NCBI GenBank assembly: GCA_942493135.1
Contig: OW818684.1
Coordinates: forward strand, 5,642,001 to 5,706,000
Direction of reading: 5' to 3'
Length of the DNA stretch: 64,000 nt
Source: Planctellipticum sp942493135
GTDB lineage: Bacteria; Planctomycetota; Planctomycetia; Planctomycetales; Planctomycetaceae
Shown here: piece after piece, positions 44,776 through 51,891 of the stretch
Layout: each line of letters opens with the position of its first letter
Numbering within the stretch: position 1 is the first letter of the stretch
Made by a program: the position numbers and the translations under genes
The notes under the pieces: generated by a model
Seen by the model: the letters and a program-made list of their open reading frames with translations, nothing else
Told to the model about the DNA's origin: nothing
Databases searched by the model: none

Positions 44776-45576
44776 ATGCCCTCCGCCGAACCGACCGTCT
44801 CCGAACTGTTCGATCTCACCGGCCAGGTCGCCCTGATCACCGGGGCGGGGGGACATCTCGGCAGCGCGATGGCCCGAGCCCTGGCGGAAGCAGGCGCGTC
44901 AGTCATCGCCACCAGTCGCGACGCGGAGAAGGCTGCCGCGATCGCCGCCAGACTTCCGAGCCTGACAGGCGCCGCGCATTTTGGTGCAGCCCTCGACCAT
45001 CTCGACACTGACGCCCTGCCGGAACGGTTCGGTCAGATCATCGAGCAGGCTGGAAAGGTCGATATCCTCGTCAACAACGGCCACGCCGCCGACGGGCATG
45101 ACTGGACCAGCGTGACCGCGGAAGACTTTAACAAACAGCTCTCCAATGCCACCGGCTACTTTCTGTTGTCGCGATTATTTCGCGATCACGTCGTGTCTCG
45201 GCAAAGTCTCGGCAGCATCGTGATGCTCGGCTCCATGTACGGCGTCGTCGCGTCGTACCCGGATGCCTACGAGGGAGTCTGCCCCGCCAGCCCCGTGGCC
45301 TATCACGCCCTCAAAGGGGGCATTATCCAGATGACCCGCCATCTGTCGGCCTACTGGGCCGCCGACGGCATCCGCGTCAACTGCCTCAGCCCAGGCCCCT
45401 TTCCGAGCGAAAAAGCCCCCGCCGACATGGTCGCCCGCCTCGCACAGAAGCTCCCGCTCAAACGGATGGGCCAGGCCCACGAACTGAAGGGAGCCATCGT
45501 GTTCCTCGCGAGTCAGGCCAGCAGCTTCATGACCGGCCAGAACCTCATTATCGACGGCGGATGGACGGCTTGGTAA
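44776..45576 (+). CDS. SDR-family oxidoreductase 1
   Basis: A 266-aa classical short-chain dehydrogenase/reductase, cytoplasmic. The cofactor loop is ALITGAGGHLGSAMARAL (TGxxxGxG-like), followed by ILVNNGHA (NNxG-like). The catalytic Ser is in VMLGSMYGVV and Tyr/Lys in VAYHALKGGI (YxxxK). The C-terminal end is FMTGQNLIIDGGWTAW, typical of SDRs. The ATG at 44776 is preferred to the frame's run back to 44566, which overlaps the previous gene. It starts 17 bases after that gene. The substrate is probably a sugar or sugar alcohol in the same pathway. Confidence 0.93.
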   Translation: MPSAEPTVSELFDLTGQVALITGAGGHLGSAMARALAEAGASVIATSRDAEKAAAIAARLPSLTGAAHFGAALDHLDTDALPERFGQIIEQAGKVDILVNNGHAADGHDWTSVTAEDFNKQLSNATGYFLLSRLFRDHVVSRQSLGSIVMLGSMYGVVASYPDAYEGVCPASPVAYHALKGGIIQMTRHLSAYWAADGIRVNCLSPGPFPSEKAPADMVARLAQKLPLKRMGQAHELKGAIVFLASQASSFMTGQNLIIDGGWTAW

Positions 45577-45629
45577 GCGGCGAATTTCCAAATCCGAAGC
45601 ACGCACCAAGTCACAATCACAGTGAAGCG

Positions 45630-45742
45630 AAATCGGGTGGCTGGGGTCGGCTGCTTTGAGCCGCCCCCAGCGATCGCGCGGCAGACTTGGACGTTACCGG
45701 GTCGTATGGGGGCTCGAAGACTCGACCCCAGCCACCCGATTT
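45630..45742. repeat. 113-bp element with perfect 20-bp inverted arms
   Basis: The arms AAATCGGGTGGCTGGGGTCG (45630-45649) and CGACCCCAGCCACCCGATTT (45723-45742) are exact inverse copies. Inside, GCCCCCAG (near 45661) and TGGGGGCTC (near 45704) also pair partly. The element lies between two SDR genes of one likely operon. It may be a MITE or REP-type element. No other copy was seen in the window. Confidence 0.8.
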
Positions 45743-45777
45743 AATTGGATACGCCAACAACTCTTCGAGACCATCTG

Positions 45778-46542
45778 ATGAAACTCCTCAACAAAGCCGC
45801 CCTCGTCTCCGGATCAGGCCGAGGCATCGGCCGCGGCTGCGCCCTCGAACTTGCCCGCGCCGGGGCCGACGTCGCGCTCAATGACCGCGAAGTCACCCCG
45901 GCTCTCGAATCGCTCGCCGCCGAAATCCGCAGTCTCGGCCGCCGGGCAGTGCTCGTCGACGGCGACGCGTTCGACCACGCCTCCTGCGCCGACATCGTCC
46001 AGCGGGCGATTGCCGAGCTCGGCCGGATCGACATCCTGCTCAGCAACCCGGCCTACTCCCGTCGGGGCGACTTTCTCGACTATCCCATCGAAACGTTCCA
46101 GAAAGTCCTGCAGGGGACGCTGGTCGGCGGGTTCTCGATGAGCCAGGCCGTCGCGCGGCACATGGTCGCTCGCGGCGGCCGGGGCAAGATCGTCTTCATC
46201 TCCAGCGTCCACTCCCGACGGCCCTACGCGCGCAGCATCGCCTACAACGCCGGCAAGGCGGGCCTCAATCACATGGCATTCACGATTGCCACCGAGCTGA
46301 TGCCCCACCGGATCAACGTCAACGTGATCGAACCGGGCTGGATCGACACCCCCGGCGAACACGAGGCCTTTGGCGACGCCGCCATCGCCGAAGCCGGCTC
46401 GCAACTCCCCTGGGGCCGGATGGGTCAACCGGAAGACATCGGCCGGGCGGCGGTGTTCCTCGCGTCAGACGACGCGGACTACATCACCGGAACGACGCTG
46501 GTCGTCGACGGCGGGTATACGTTGCGGGATGCGAAGGAGTGA
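45778..46542 (+). CDS. SDR-family oxidoreductase 2
   Basis: A 254-aa classical SDR. The cofactor motif reads ALVSGSGRGIGRGCALEL, with Ser in place of the usual first Thr but the GxxxGxG-type spacing intact. ILLSNPAYSRRG replaces the usual NNAG. The catalytic Ser is in VFISSVHSRRP and the YxxxK motif is in IAYNAGKAGLNHM. The C-terminus TGTTLVVDGGYTLRDAKE is standard. The ATG at 45778 is used. The 113-bp palindrome separates it from SDR 1, so cotranscription is plausible but would pass through the repeat. The substrate is unknown. Confidence 0.92.
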   Translation: MKLLNKAALVSGSGRGIGRGCALELARAGADVALNDREVTPALESLAAEIRSLGRRAVLVDGDAFDHASCADIVQRAIAELGRIDILLSNPAYSRRGDFLDYPIETFQKVLQGTLVGGFSMSQAVARHMVARGGRGKIVFISSVHSRRPYARSIAYNAGKAGLNHMAFTIATELMPHRINVNVIEPGWIDTPGEHEAFGDAAIAEAGSQLPWGRMGQPEDIGRAAVFLASDDADYITGTTLVVDGGYTLRDAKE

Positions 46543-46590
46543 GCTCTTCGCTCCCAGGCTCCACCTGGGAACGAGAGATAGTCACATGCA

Positions 46591-47694
46591 TCACTTCCCG
46601 ATCTGATACCCATTCCCCGCCACTCGATACGGAATCTCCGCCGCGTGCATGAACCCGATCCCGTTTCCGGTCCCGGTAAACACGCCGTTCTCGAAGCAGA
46701 ACACGACCTTCAGGACACCGTCCGACGGCACAAGTGCGTCGACAACCAGTGAGAACGCGCCATCCTTCTCCAGCCGACTCGCAGTCCCCTTCTTCCAGTA
46801 GTCGCCAGGACCCTTCTCCGGAAGATCGATCGCCACAATGCTGTGCGCCGGGATGTCCGACAGCAGCCGCCCTTTCAGCTCAATCCGCTGCTGCCGCGCA
46901 TTGTACGTCGCCTGAAAGTCCTTGACCTCGATCCGCGGGAGTTGCGGTTTCGCTTCGAATCGTCCGGTCATCTGCGGCTGCTTCCAGATCAGCGCCGCCA
47001 CGGCCGGCGTCAGGTAGACCCGCTCCTCGCGACTCGACTTCGCCTTCCGATACGTCCGCGCGTTCGGCCCCATCAGCGACATCCCCAGCTTCAGCCGATC
47101 GCTCGGACCAATGTGCGGCAGACTCATCGTGTGGCCCAGCTCGTGCAGATACCCCTTCAGATTCAGCCGGTCCGCCACCCCGCCCGCCAATGGCGTTTCG
47201 TTCGTCAGCTCCCCCGGCACATCATTCCACACCAGCAGCGTGAGGCCGTTTCCGTTCCGGTCCTCAAACCCGCCCCACCCCCGGCTGGCCCTGAGCTTCG
47301 TTCCGGACACGAAAATCCACCACGTGCTCCCGTCGCGGGGAAGCTTGTACTCCGAGATCGCCTGCTCGCGGATGGCTCCCTGATACCCGACCTCGTCGTA
47401 CTTGCCGCTGGCAGCGGTCTCCGTCCCCTTCACGAAGTAGACGACCGGCAGACCGTTGTCATCACGATCGACCGGCAGCACGTTCTCCGGTTCGTAGCCC
47501 CAGTGCTGCAGCCAGTGGCCGTAGAACGCCTGGCCGCAATCCACGATCTCCCGCATCCGCTCCGCGACGCCCGCCGGCGGCTCCACATCCCGCGGCGTAA
47601 ACAACACGATCCGGATCCGCGCGTCCGCCGCCACGCCCTGACTTGCGACAGCCAGGACGACCAGAGCAGCCATCAGGATTCGTCCGGCAGTCAT
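46591..47694 (-). CDS. Secreted metzincin-like metalloprotease candidate
   Basis: A 367-aa exported protein with a clear signal peptide (MTAGRILMAALVVLAVASQG, cut near residue 23). Residues 184-194 read HELGHTMSLPH, the HExxHxxxxxH zinc motif of metzincins: H184, H188, H194 as ligands and E185 as base. M208 in SLMGP is the likely Met-turn. Upstream TWWIFVSGT and the downstream SREERVYLTPAVAALIW do not point to a named family. The C-terminal part (from about residue 240) reads as a beta sandwich. It diverges from the glycosidase-like gene at 47875. It may act on extracellular proteins. I know no close characterised relative. Confidence 0.8.
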   Translation of the reverse strand: MTAGRILMAALVVLAVASQGVAADARIRIVLFTPRDVEPPAGVAERMREIVDCGQAFYGHWLQHWGYEPENVLPVDRDDNGLPVVYFVKGTETAASGKYDEVGYQGAIREQAISEYKLPRDGSTWWIFVSGTKLRASRGWGGFEDRNGNGLTLLVWNDVPGELTNETPLAGGVADRLNLKGYLHELGHTMSLPHIGPSDRLKLGMSLMGPNARTYRKAKSSREERVYLTPAVAALIWKQPQMTGRFEAKPQLPRIEVKDFQATYNARQQRIELKGRLLSDIPAHSIVAIDLPEKGPGDYWKKGTASRLEKDGAFSLVVDALVPSDGVLKVVFCFENGVFTGTGNGIGFMHAAEIPYRVAGNGYQIGK

Positions 47695-47874
47695 GGGTTT
47701 GGCTCCTTCAGTTCAGAGGTCTGTGCGATGGGAGAGAATCGTCGCGTGCCGACCGGAAGTTCTTCTTCGGATTCCGTGGAATAGATTCGCGAACGCTGAT
47801 GTGTCACACTGAGATGGTCTCTGAATCGTAACCGTGAATCTGGCCTCCCGAAAGACGTTTGAGGAGCCCCCGCC

Positions 47875-49341
47875 GTGTGCGCGCCCATTCGCTCGACTCC
47901 CCGCGTGGCACTGCTCGCCATGCTGGTCACACTCAGTCCCGCTCTCGCCGCCGACCGGCCCGTCGAACTCAGCAACCGCCGCGAACTGTTCGTCGATTCG
48001 CTGCTGATCGACAAACTCACCGGCGGCGAGCTCCGCCTGCAGACTCCCGTCCAGGCGGGCGTGGCCCTGCAGTTCGACGCCCCCTGGGAAGGACCGTTCG
48101 TCGGCTATCCGACGGTCCTCAAGGATGGCGACACGTACCGCATGTACTATCGCGGCTGGCCGCAGACGAGCGACAAAGAAGTCACCTGTTACGCCGAGAG
48201 CCAGGACGGCGTCGCCTGGACCAAACCGAACCTGGGCCTCTTCGAATTCCAGGGCTCGAAAGAGAACAACATCCTCTTCTCCGAGCCGGGCGTCTCGCAC
48301 AACTTCAGCCCGTTCCTCGACACCCGGCCCGGCGTCCCCGCTGATCAACGGCTCAAAGCCGTCGGCGGGACCGCGAAGACCGGGCTCATCGCCTGGGCCA
48401 GCGGCGACGGAATCCACTGGCGGAAGCTCCAGGACGAACCGGTCTTTCGCAAGGGGGCCTTCGATTCGCAGAACGTCGCCTTCTGGTCCGACTCCGAGCA
48501 GTGCTACCTGCTCTACTTCCGGGTTTTCACCGAGGGGACCGCCGACGACAAGGTCTGGCAACCCAAAGGGTACCGCACCGTCGCACGGTCGACGTCGACC
48601 GACTTCCTCAACTGGACCGAGCCCGAGCGGATGACGTTCGGCGAGACCGCCCCCGAGCACCTCTACACCAACCAGACCCAGCCCTACTTCCGCGCTCCGC
48701 ACATTTACGTCGCGCTGCCGATGCGTTTCATGCCCGGCCGCAAGGTCCTCACCGACGAGCAGGCCGCCAAACTCAACGTCAACAAGGGCTACGGCAGCGA
48801 CTGCGCCGAGACGGTCCTCCTCACCAGCCGCGGCGGCACGCGTTACGACCGCACGTTCCTCGACGGCTTCATCCGCCCCGGCGTCGATCTCGGCAACTGG
48901 GCCTCGCGGGCCGGTATCTCGGCCTTGGGCGTCGTTCCCACCGGCCCCGCCGAGATGTCTCTCTACAAGCAGGCCCACTACGCCCAGCCCAGCGCCCACC
49001 TCGTCCGCTACTCGCTCCGGACCGACGGCTTCGCCTCGGTCCACGCGCCCTTCCAGGGAACAGAACTCGTCACGAAGCCCTTCACCTTCACCGGCCGGCA
49101 ACTGACCATCAACTTCTCGACCGGAGCTTCAGGTGGAATCTTCGTCGAAGTCCTCGACGCCGACAAGAAGCCGATCCCCGGGTTCACCGGCGAAGAGGCC
49201 GTCGAAACCATCGGCGACGAGATCGAACGGGTCGTCCGCTGGAAGAACGGCGACGACCTTTCCGCACTGGCCCGTAAGCCGATCCGCCTGCGTTTTGCGA
49301 TGAAAGACGCGGATTTGTATTCGCTGCGGTTTCGGGAATGA
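47875..49341 (+). CDS. Secreted propeller-type glycosidase-like protein
   Basis: A 488-aa exported protein starting at GTG 47875, with TGAGGAG about nine bases upstream as ribosome binding site. The leader MCAPIRSTPRVALLAMLVTL ends near PALAA. The sequence has blade-like segments DGDTYRMYYRGWPQTSD, ESQDGVAWTKPNLGLFEFQ and STSTDFLNWTEPERMTFG, which resemble the five-bladed propellers of GH32/43-type enzymes. The segment GGELRLQTPVQAG lies before the propeller. The last 100 residues form a beta sandwich. The catalytic acids could not be placed confidently, so the substrate is unknown. Many such proteins are seen in planctomycetes. Confidence 0.8.
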   Translation: MCAPIRSTPRVALLAMLVTLSPALAADRPVELSNRRELFVDSLLIDKLTGGELRLQTPVQAGVALQFDAPWEGPFVGYPTVLKDGDTYRMYYRGWPQTSDKEVTCYAESQDGVAWTKPNLGLFEFQGSKENNILFSEPGVSHNFSPFLDTRPGVPADQRLKAVGGTAKTGLIAWASGDGIHWRKLQDEPVFRKGAFDSQNVAFWSDSEQCYLLYFRVFTEGTADDKVWQPKGYRTVARSTSTDFLNWTEPERMTFGETAPEHLYTNQTQPYFRAPHIYVALPMRFMPGRKVLTDEQAAKLNVNKGYGSDCAETVLLTSRGGTRYDRTFLDGFIRPGVDLGNWASRAGISALGVVPTGPAEMSLYKQAHYAQPSAHLVRYSLRTDGFASVHAPFQGTELVTKPFTFTGRQLTINFSTGASGGIFVEVLDADKKPIPGFTGEEAVETIGDEIERVVRWKNGDDLSALARKPIRLRFAMKDADLYSLRFRE

Positions 49342-49385
49342 GATCGCGGCGAATTTGAAAGATCGCATGCCGCGCACCTCCTGCC

Positions 49386-49415
49386 CCCTCTCCCTCCGTC
49401 TTCGGTGGGAGAGGG
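49386..49415. repeat. CCCTCTCCC/GGGAGAGGG hairpin repeat
   Basis: CCCTCTCCC (49386-49394) pairs exactly with GGGAGAGGG (49407-49415), followed by CCGGGGTGAGGG. This is a widespread bacterial intergenic repeat type. It lies between the propeller-type and ceramidase-like genes, and no gene is seen in this 125-base gap. Confidence 0.7.
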
Positions 49416-49466
49416 CCGGGGTGAGGGCTCTGCGAAAAAACGCCCAGCCAAACAGGAACTCCGCCA

Positions 49467-50924
49467 ATGCACGTACCCCGCTTCGCGCTCGTGCTCCTCG
49501 CCTGCCTGACGTGGATCGCACCGCCCACCGCCCACGCCGGCCCCCTCAAAGCCGGGGCGGCCACCAGCAATATCACTCCCGAGCTGGGCGGCGGGATCAT
49601 CGGCGGTTTTCTGCCGATTCCTTCAAAGCACGTCCATGACGAGCTCCACGCCCGCTGCCTCGTCCTCGACGACGGCTCCACGCAGGTCGCGATTGTCGTC
49701 TGCGACCTGCTCGGCCTGCATCGCGGCGTCAGCGACGAGGCCCGCAAGCTCATCGCCGAACGGCTCGGCATCCCCCGCGACAACGTCATGATCTCCGGCA
49801 CGCATACGCACTCCGCAATCAGCGCTCTTGGGAGCAATCGCTTTCAGCACGAGCAACCCCTCGACGAGTACCAGCAGTTCGTCGCCCGACGCATCGCCGA
49901 CGGCGTCCAGCGGGCCCACAACAATCTGCAGCCGGCCGAAATTGCCTTCGGGACAGTCGAGATTCCCGAACACGTCTTCAACCGCCGCTGGTACATGAAG
50001 ACGGGCACCGTCCCTCCCAATCCGTTCGGCGGGACAGACATCGTGAAGATGAACCCACCCGGCGGCAGTCCGAACCTCATCGAACCGGCCGGGCCCACCG
50101 ATCCCACGGTCTCCTTCGTCGCCGTCCGCGAACCGAACGGCCGGCCGCTGTCGGTCTTCGCCGCGTATTCGCTGCACTACGTCGGCGACGTCGGCCCGGG
50201 GCATATCTCCGCCGACTACTTCGCCGTCTTCTGCAAGGAACTGGCCCGGGCTCTCGAACCGGTCCCGCAGGATCCGCCGTTTGTCGCCCTGCTGGCCAAT
50301 GGGACCAGTGGAGATATCAATAACATCAACTTCCGCGAACCCCGTCCCCGGACGCCTCCCTACACCCGCATCAACGCCGTCGGACAGGACGTCGCCGCCA
50401 AAGTCGCCACGGCGATGTCTAGCCTGACCTGGAAGAGTGACGTGACGCTCGGCGCCCGCTATCGCGAGCCGGAAATCGGCATGCGGCGTCCTACCGAGAC
50501 CGAGCTCGCCGCTGCAAAGAAACTGATGGCTGTGTACGAACCCGCTCCCGACAAAATCACGGTCATCCCCACGCCCGGCAAAGCCAATCTGCCGCTGATT
50601 TACGCCGAGCGGACGCTGCGGATGGCCGAGAACCCGGAGACGGCCGCGATTCCCATCCAGATTCTCAATCTGGGTGTCGTCTGTGTCGGCAGCATGCCCT
50701 GCGAGATTTTCTGCGAGATCGGCCTGGAGTTCAAAGACCGCTGCCCCATCCAGCCCGCGTTCATGGTCTCGCTCAATCACGGCTACTACGGCTACCTGCC
50801 CCCCCCCCGCCAGCACAAGCTCGGAGGCTACGAAACCTGGATGGGCACCAACCGCCTGGAAGTTACCGCCTCCGAAAAACTGCTGGACCAGCTCGTGGAA
50901 ATGGCCGCAGAACTGAAGCCGTAA
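49467..50924 (+). CDS. Ceramidase-like secreted protein (N-terminal domain only)
   Basis: A 485-aa exported protein with the leader MHVPRFALVLLACLTWIAPP. It matches the N-terminal domain of neutral/alkaline ceramidases: AGAATSNITPELG, then VAIVVCDLLGLHRGV and the His pair in MISGTHTHSAIS, which are zinc ligands in characterised members. LLANGTSGDINNINF is also typical. Full ceramidases reach about 650 residues; this one lacks the C-terminal Ig-like domain. In planctomycetes this short form is common and its substrate is not established, so ceramide hydrolysis is not certain. It ends 124 bases before a strong terminator. Confidence 0.85.
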   Translation: MHVPRFALVLLACLTWIAPPTAHAGPLKAGAATSNITPELGGGIIGGFLPIPSKHVHDELHARCLVLDDGSTQVAIVVCDLLGLHRGVSDEARKLIAERLGIPRDNVMISGTHTHSAISALGSNRFQHEQPLDEYQQFVARRIADGVQRAHNNLQPAEIAFGTVEIPEHVFNRRWYMKTGTVPPNPFGGTDIVKMNPPGGSPNLIEPAGPTDPTVSFVAVREPNGRPLSVFAAYSLHYVGDVGPGHISADYFAVFCKELARALEPVPQDPPFVALLANGTSGDINNINFREPRPRTPPYTRINAVGQDVAAKVATAMSSLTWKSDVTLGARYREPEIGMRRPTETELAAAKKLMAVYEPAPDKITVIPTPGKANLPLIYAERTLRMAENPETAAIPIQILNLGVVCVGSMPCEIFCEIGLEFKDRCPIQPAFMVSLNHGYYGYLPPPRQHKLGGYETWMGTNRLEVTASEKLLDQLVEMAAELKP

Positions 50925-51047
50925 CGACGGTGGTATCTCCAATGTGGGTCGGCGGCGCGGGCTCGCCGCCCAGAGCATACGCACTTGGCGACATTGATCC
51001 GCCCCTTGCGGGGCTGAAGAGGCTCGCCCGAAGTCATGTATCCGTGT

Positions 51048-51082
51048 GCCACTGGCGGCTTGCCCGCCAGTGGCCTTTTCTT
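51048..51082 (+). terminator. Rho-independent terminator
   Basis: GCCACTGGCGG (51048-51058) pairs with CCGCCAGTGGC (51064-51074) in an 11-bp stem with a short loop, followed by CTTTTCTT. It would end transcription from the ceramidase-like gene before the ABC exporter operon. Two more hairpins without T-runs precede it (GGCGGCG/CGCCGCC, 50951-50970; GCCCC/GGGGC near 51001). Confidence 0.65.
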
Positions 51083-51128
51083 GATGATGGATCGAGGCCG
51101 CTCATCATCATCCGAGAAGGATCTCTCC

Positions 51129-51887
51129 ATGTCAGACACCTCCACGACTGACATGGTCGTCCAGAATCATTCTCCTTACGATCTGCCGCCGGTCTTTCGC
51201 GCGCGGGGCCTCACCAAGGTCTACCGCGTCGGCGAGGTCGAGGTCGTCGCACTCCGAGGCGTTGATCTCGACCTCTATCCGGGCGAATTCGTCGTTTTTC
51301 TGGGACCGTCGGGCAGCGGCAAATCGACGCTGCTCAACATCCTCGGCGGGCTCGACGTTCCCACCTCGGGGGAAGTCCGCTTCCGCGATCACAATCTGGT
51401 GGCGGCCGATGAAGCCGGTCTGACGCAGTACCGCCGCGATCATGTCGGCTTCGTCTTTCAGTTCTACAACCTCATGCCCAGCCTGACGGCCCGCGAAAAC
51501 GTCGACCTGGTAACCGATCTCGCCGCCACGCCGCTGGAGTCCGCCGAAGCCCTCTCGCTCGTCGGGCTCTCCGCCCGTCTCGATCACTTCCCCGCCCAGC
51601 TTTCGGGGGGCGAGCAACAGCGCGTCGCCATCGCGCGGGCCATCGCCAAACGTCCCGACGTCCTCCTCTGCGACGAGCCGACCGGGGCGCTCGACGTCAA
51701 AACCGGGGCCGCGGTCCTGGAGGCGATCGACCGGGTGAATCGCGAAATGCACACCACGACCGCAGTGATCACTCACAACGCCGTCATCGCCGACATGGCC
51801 GATCGCGTGATCTCCATGATGGATGGCCGAATCGTCTCCGAGCACCGCAACACGTCCCGAAAGCGGGCCGGCGAACTCGTGTGGTGA
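51129..51887 (+). CDS. ABC exporter ATP-binding protein (MacB/LolD type)
   Basis: A 252-aa ATPase from the ATG at 51129, which follows GAGAAGGA. Walker A is LGPSGSGKSTLLNILGG, the Q-loop is FVFQFYNLMPSLTARENV, the signature is LSGGEQQRVAIARA and Walker B is LLCDEPTGALDVK. All are intact. The first 20 or so residues before YDLPPVFRARGLTKVYRV form an extra N-terminal tail. The permease begins four bases after its stop, followed by the HlyD-type adaptor, giving a DevBCA- or MacAB-like export system. The exported substrate is unknown. Confidence 0.95.
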   Translation: MSDTSTTDMVVQNHSPYDLPPVFRARGLTKVYRVGEVEVVALRGVDLDLYPGEFVVFLGPSGSGKSTLLNILGGLDVPTSGEVRFRDHNLVAADEAGLTQYRRDHVGFVFQFYNLMPSLTARENVDLVTDLAATPLESAEALSLVGLSARLDHFPAQLSGGEQQRVAIARAIAKRPDVLLCDEPTGALDVKTGAAVLEAIDRVNREMHTTTAVITHNAVIADMADRVISMMDGRIVSEHRNTSRKRAGELVW

Positions 51888-51891
51888 CCCG

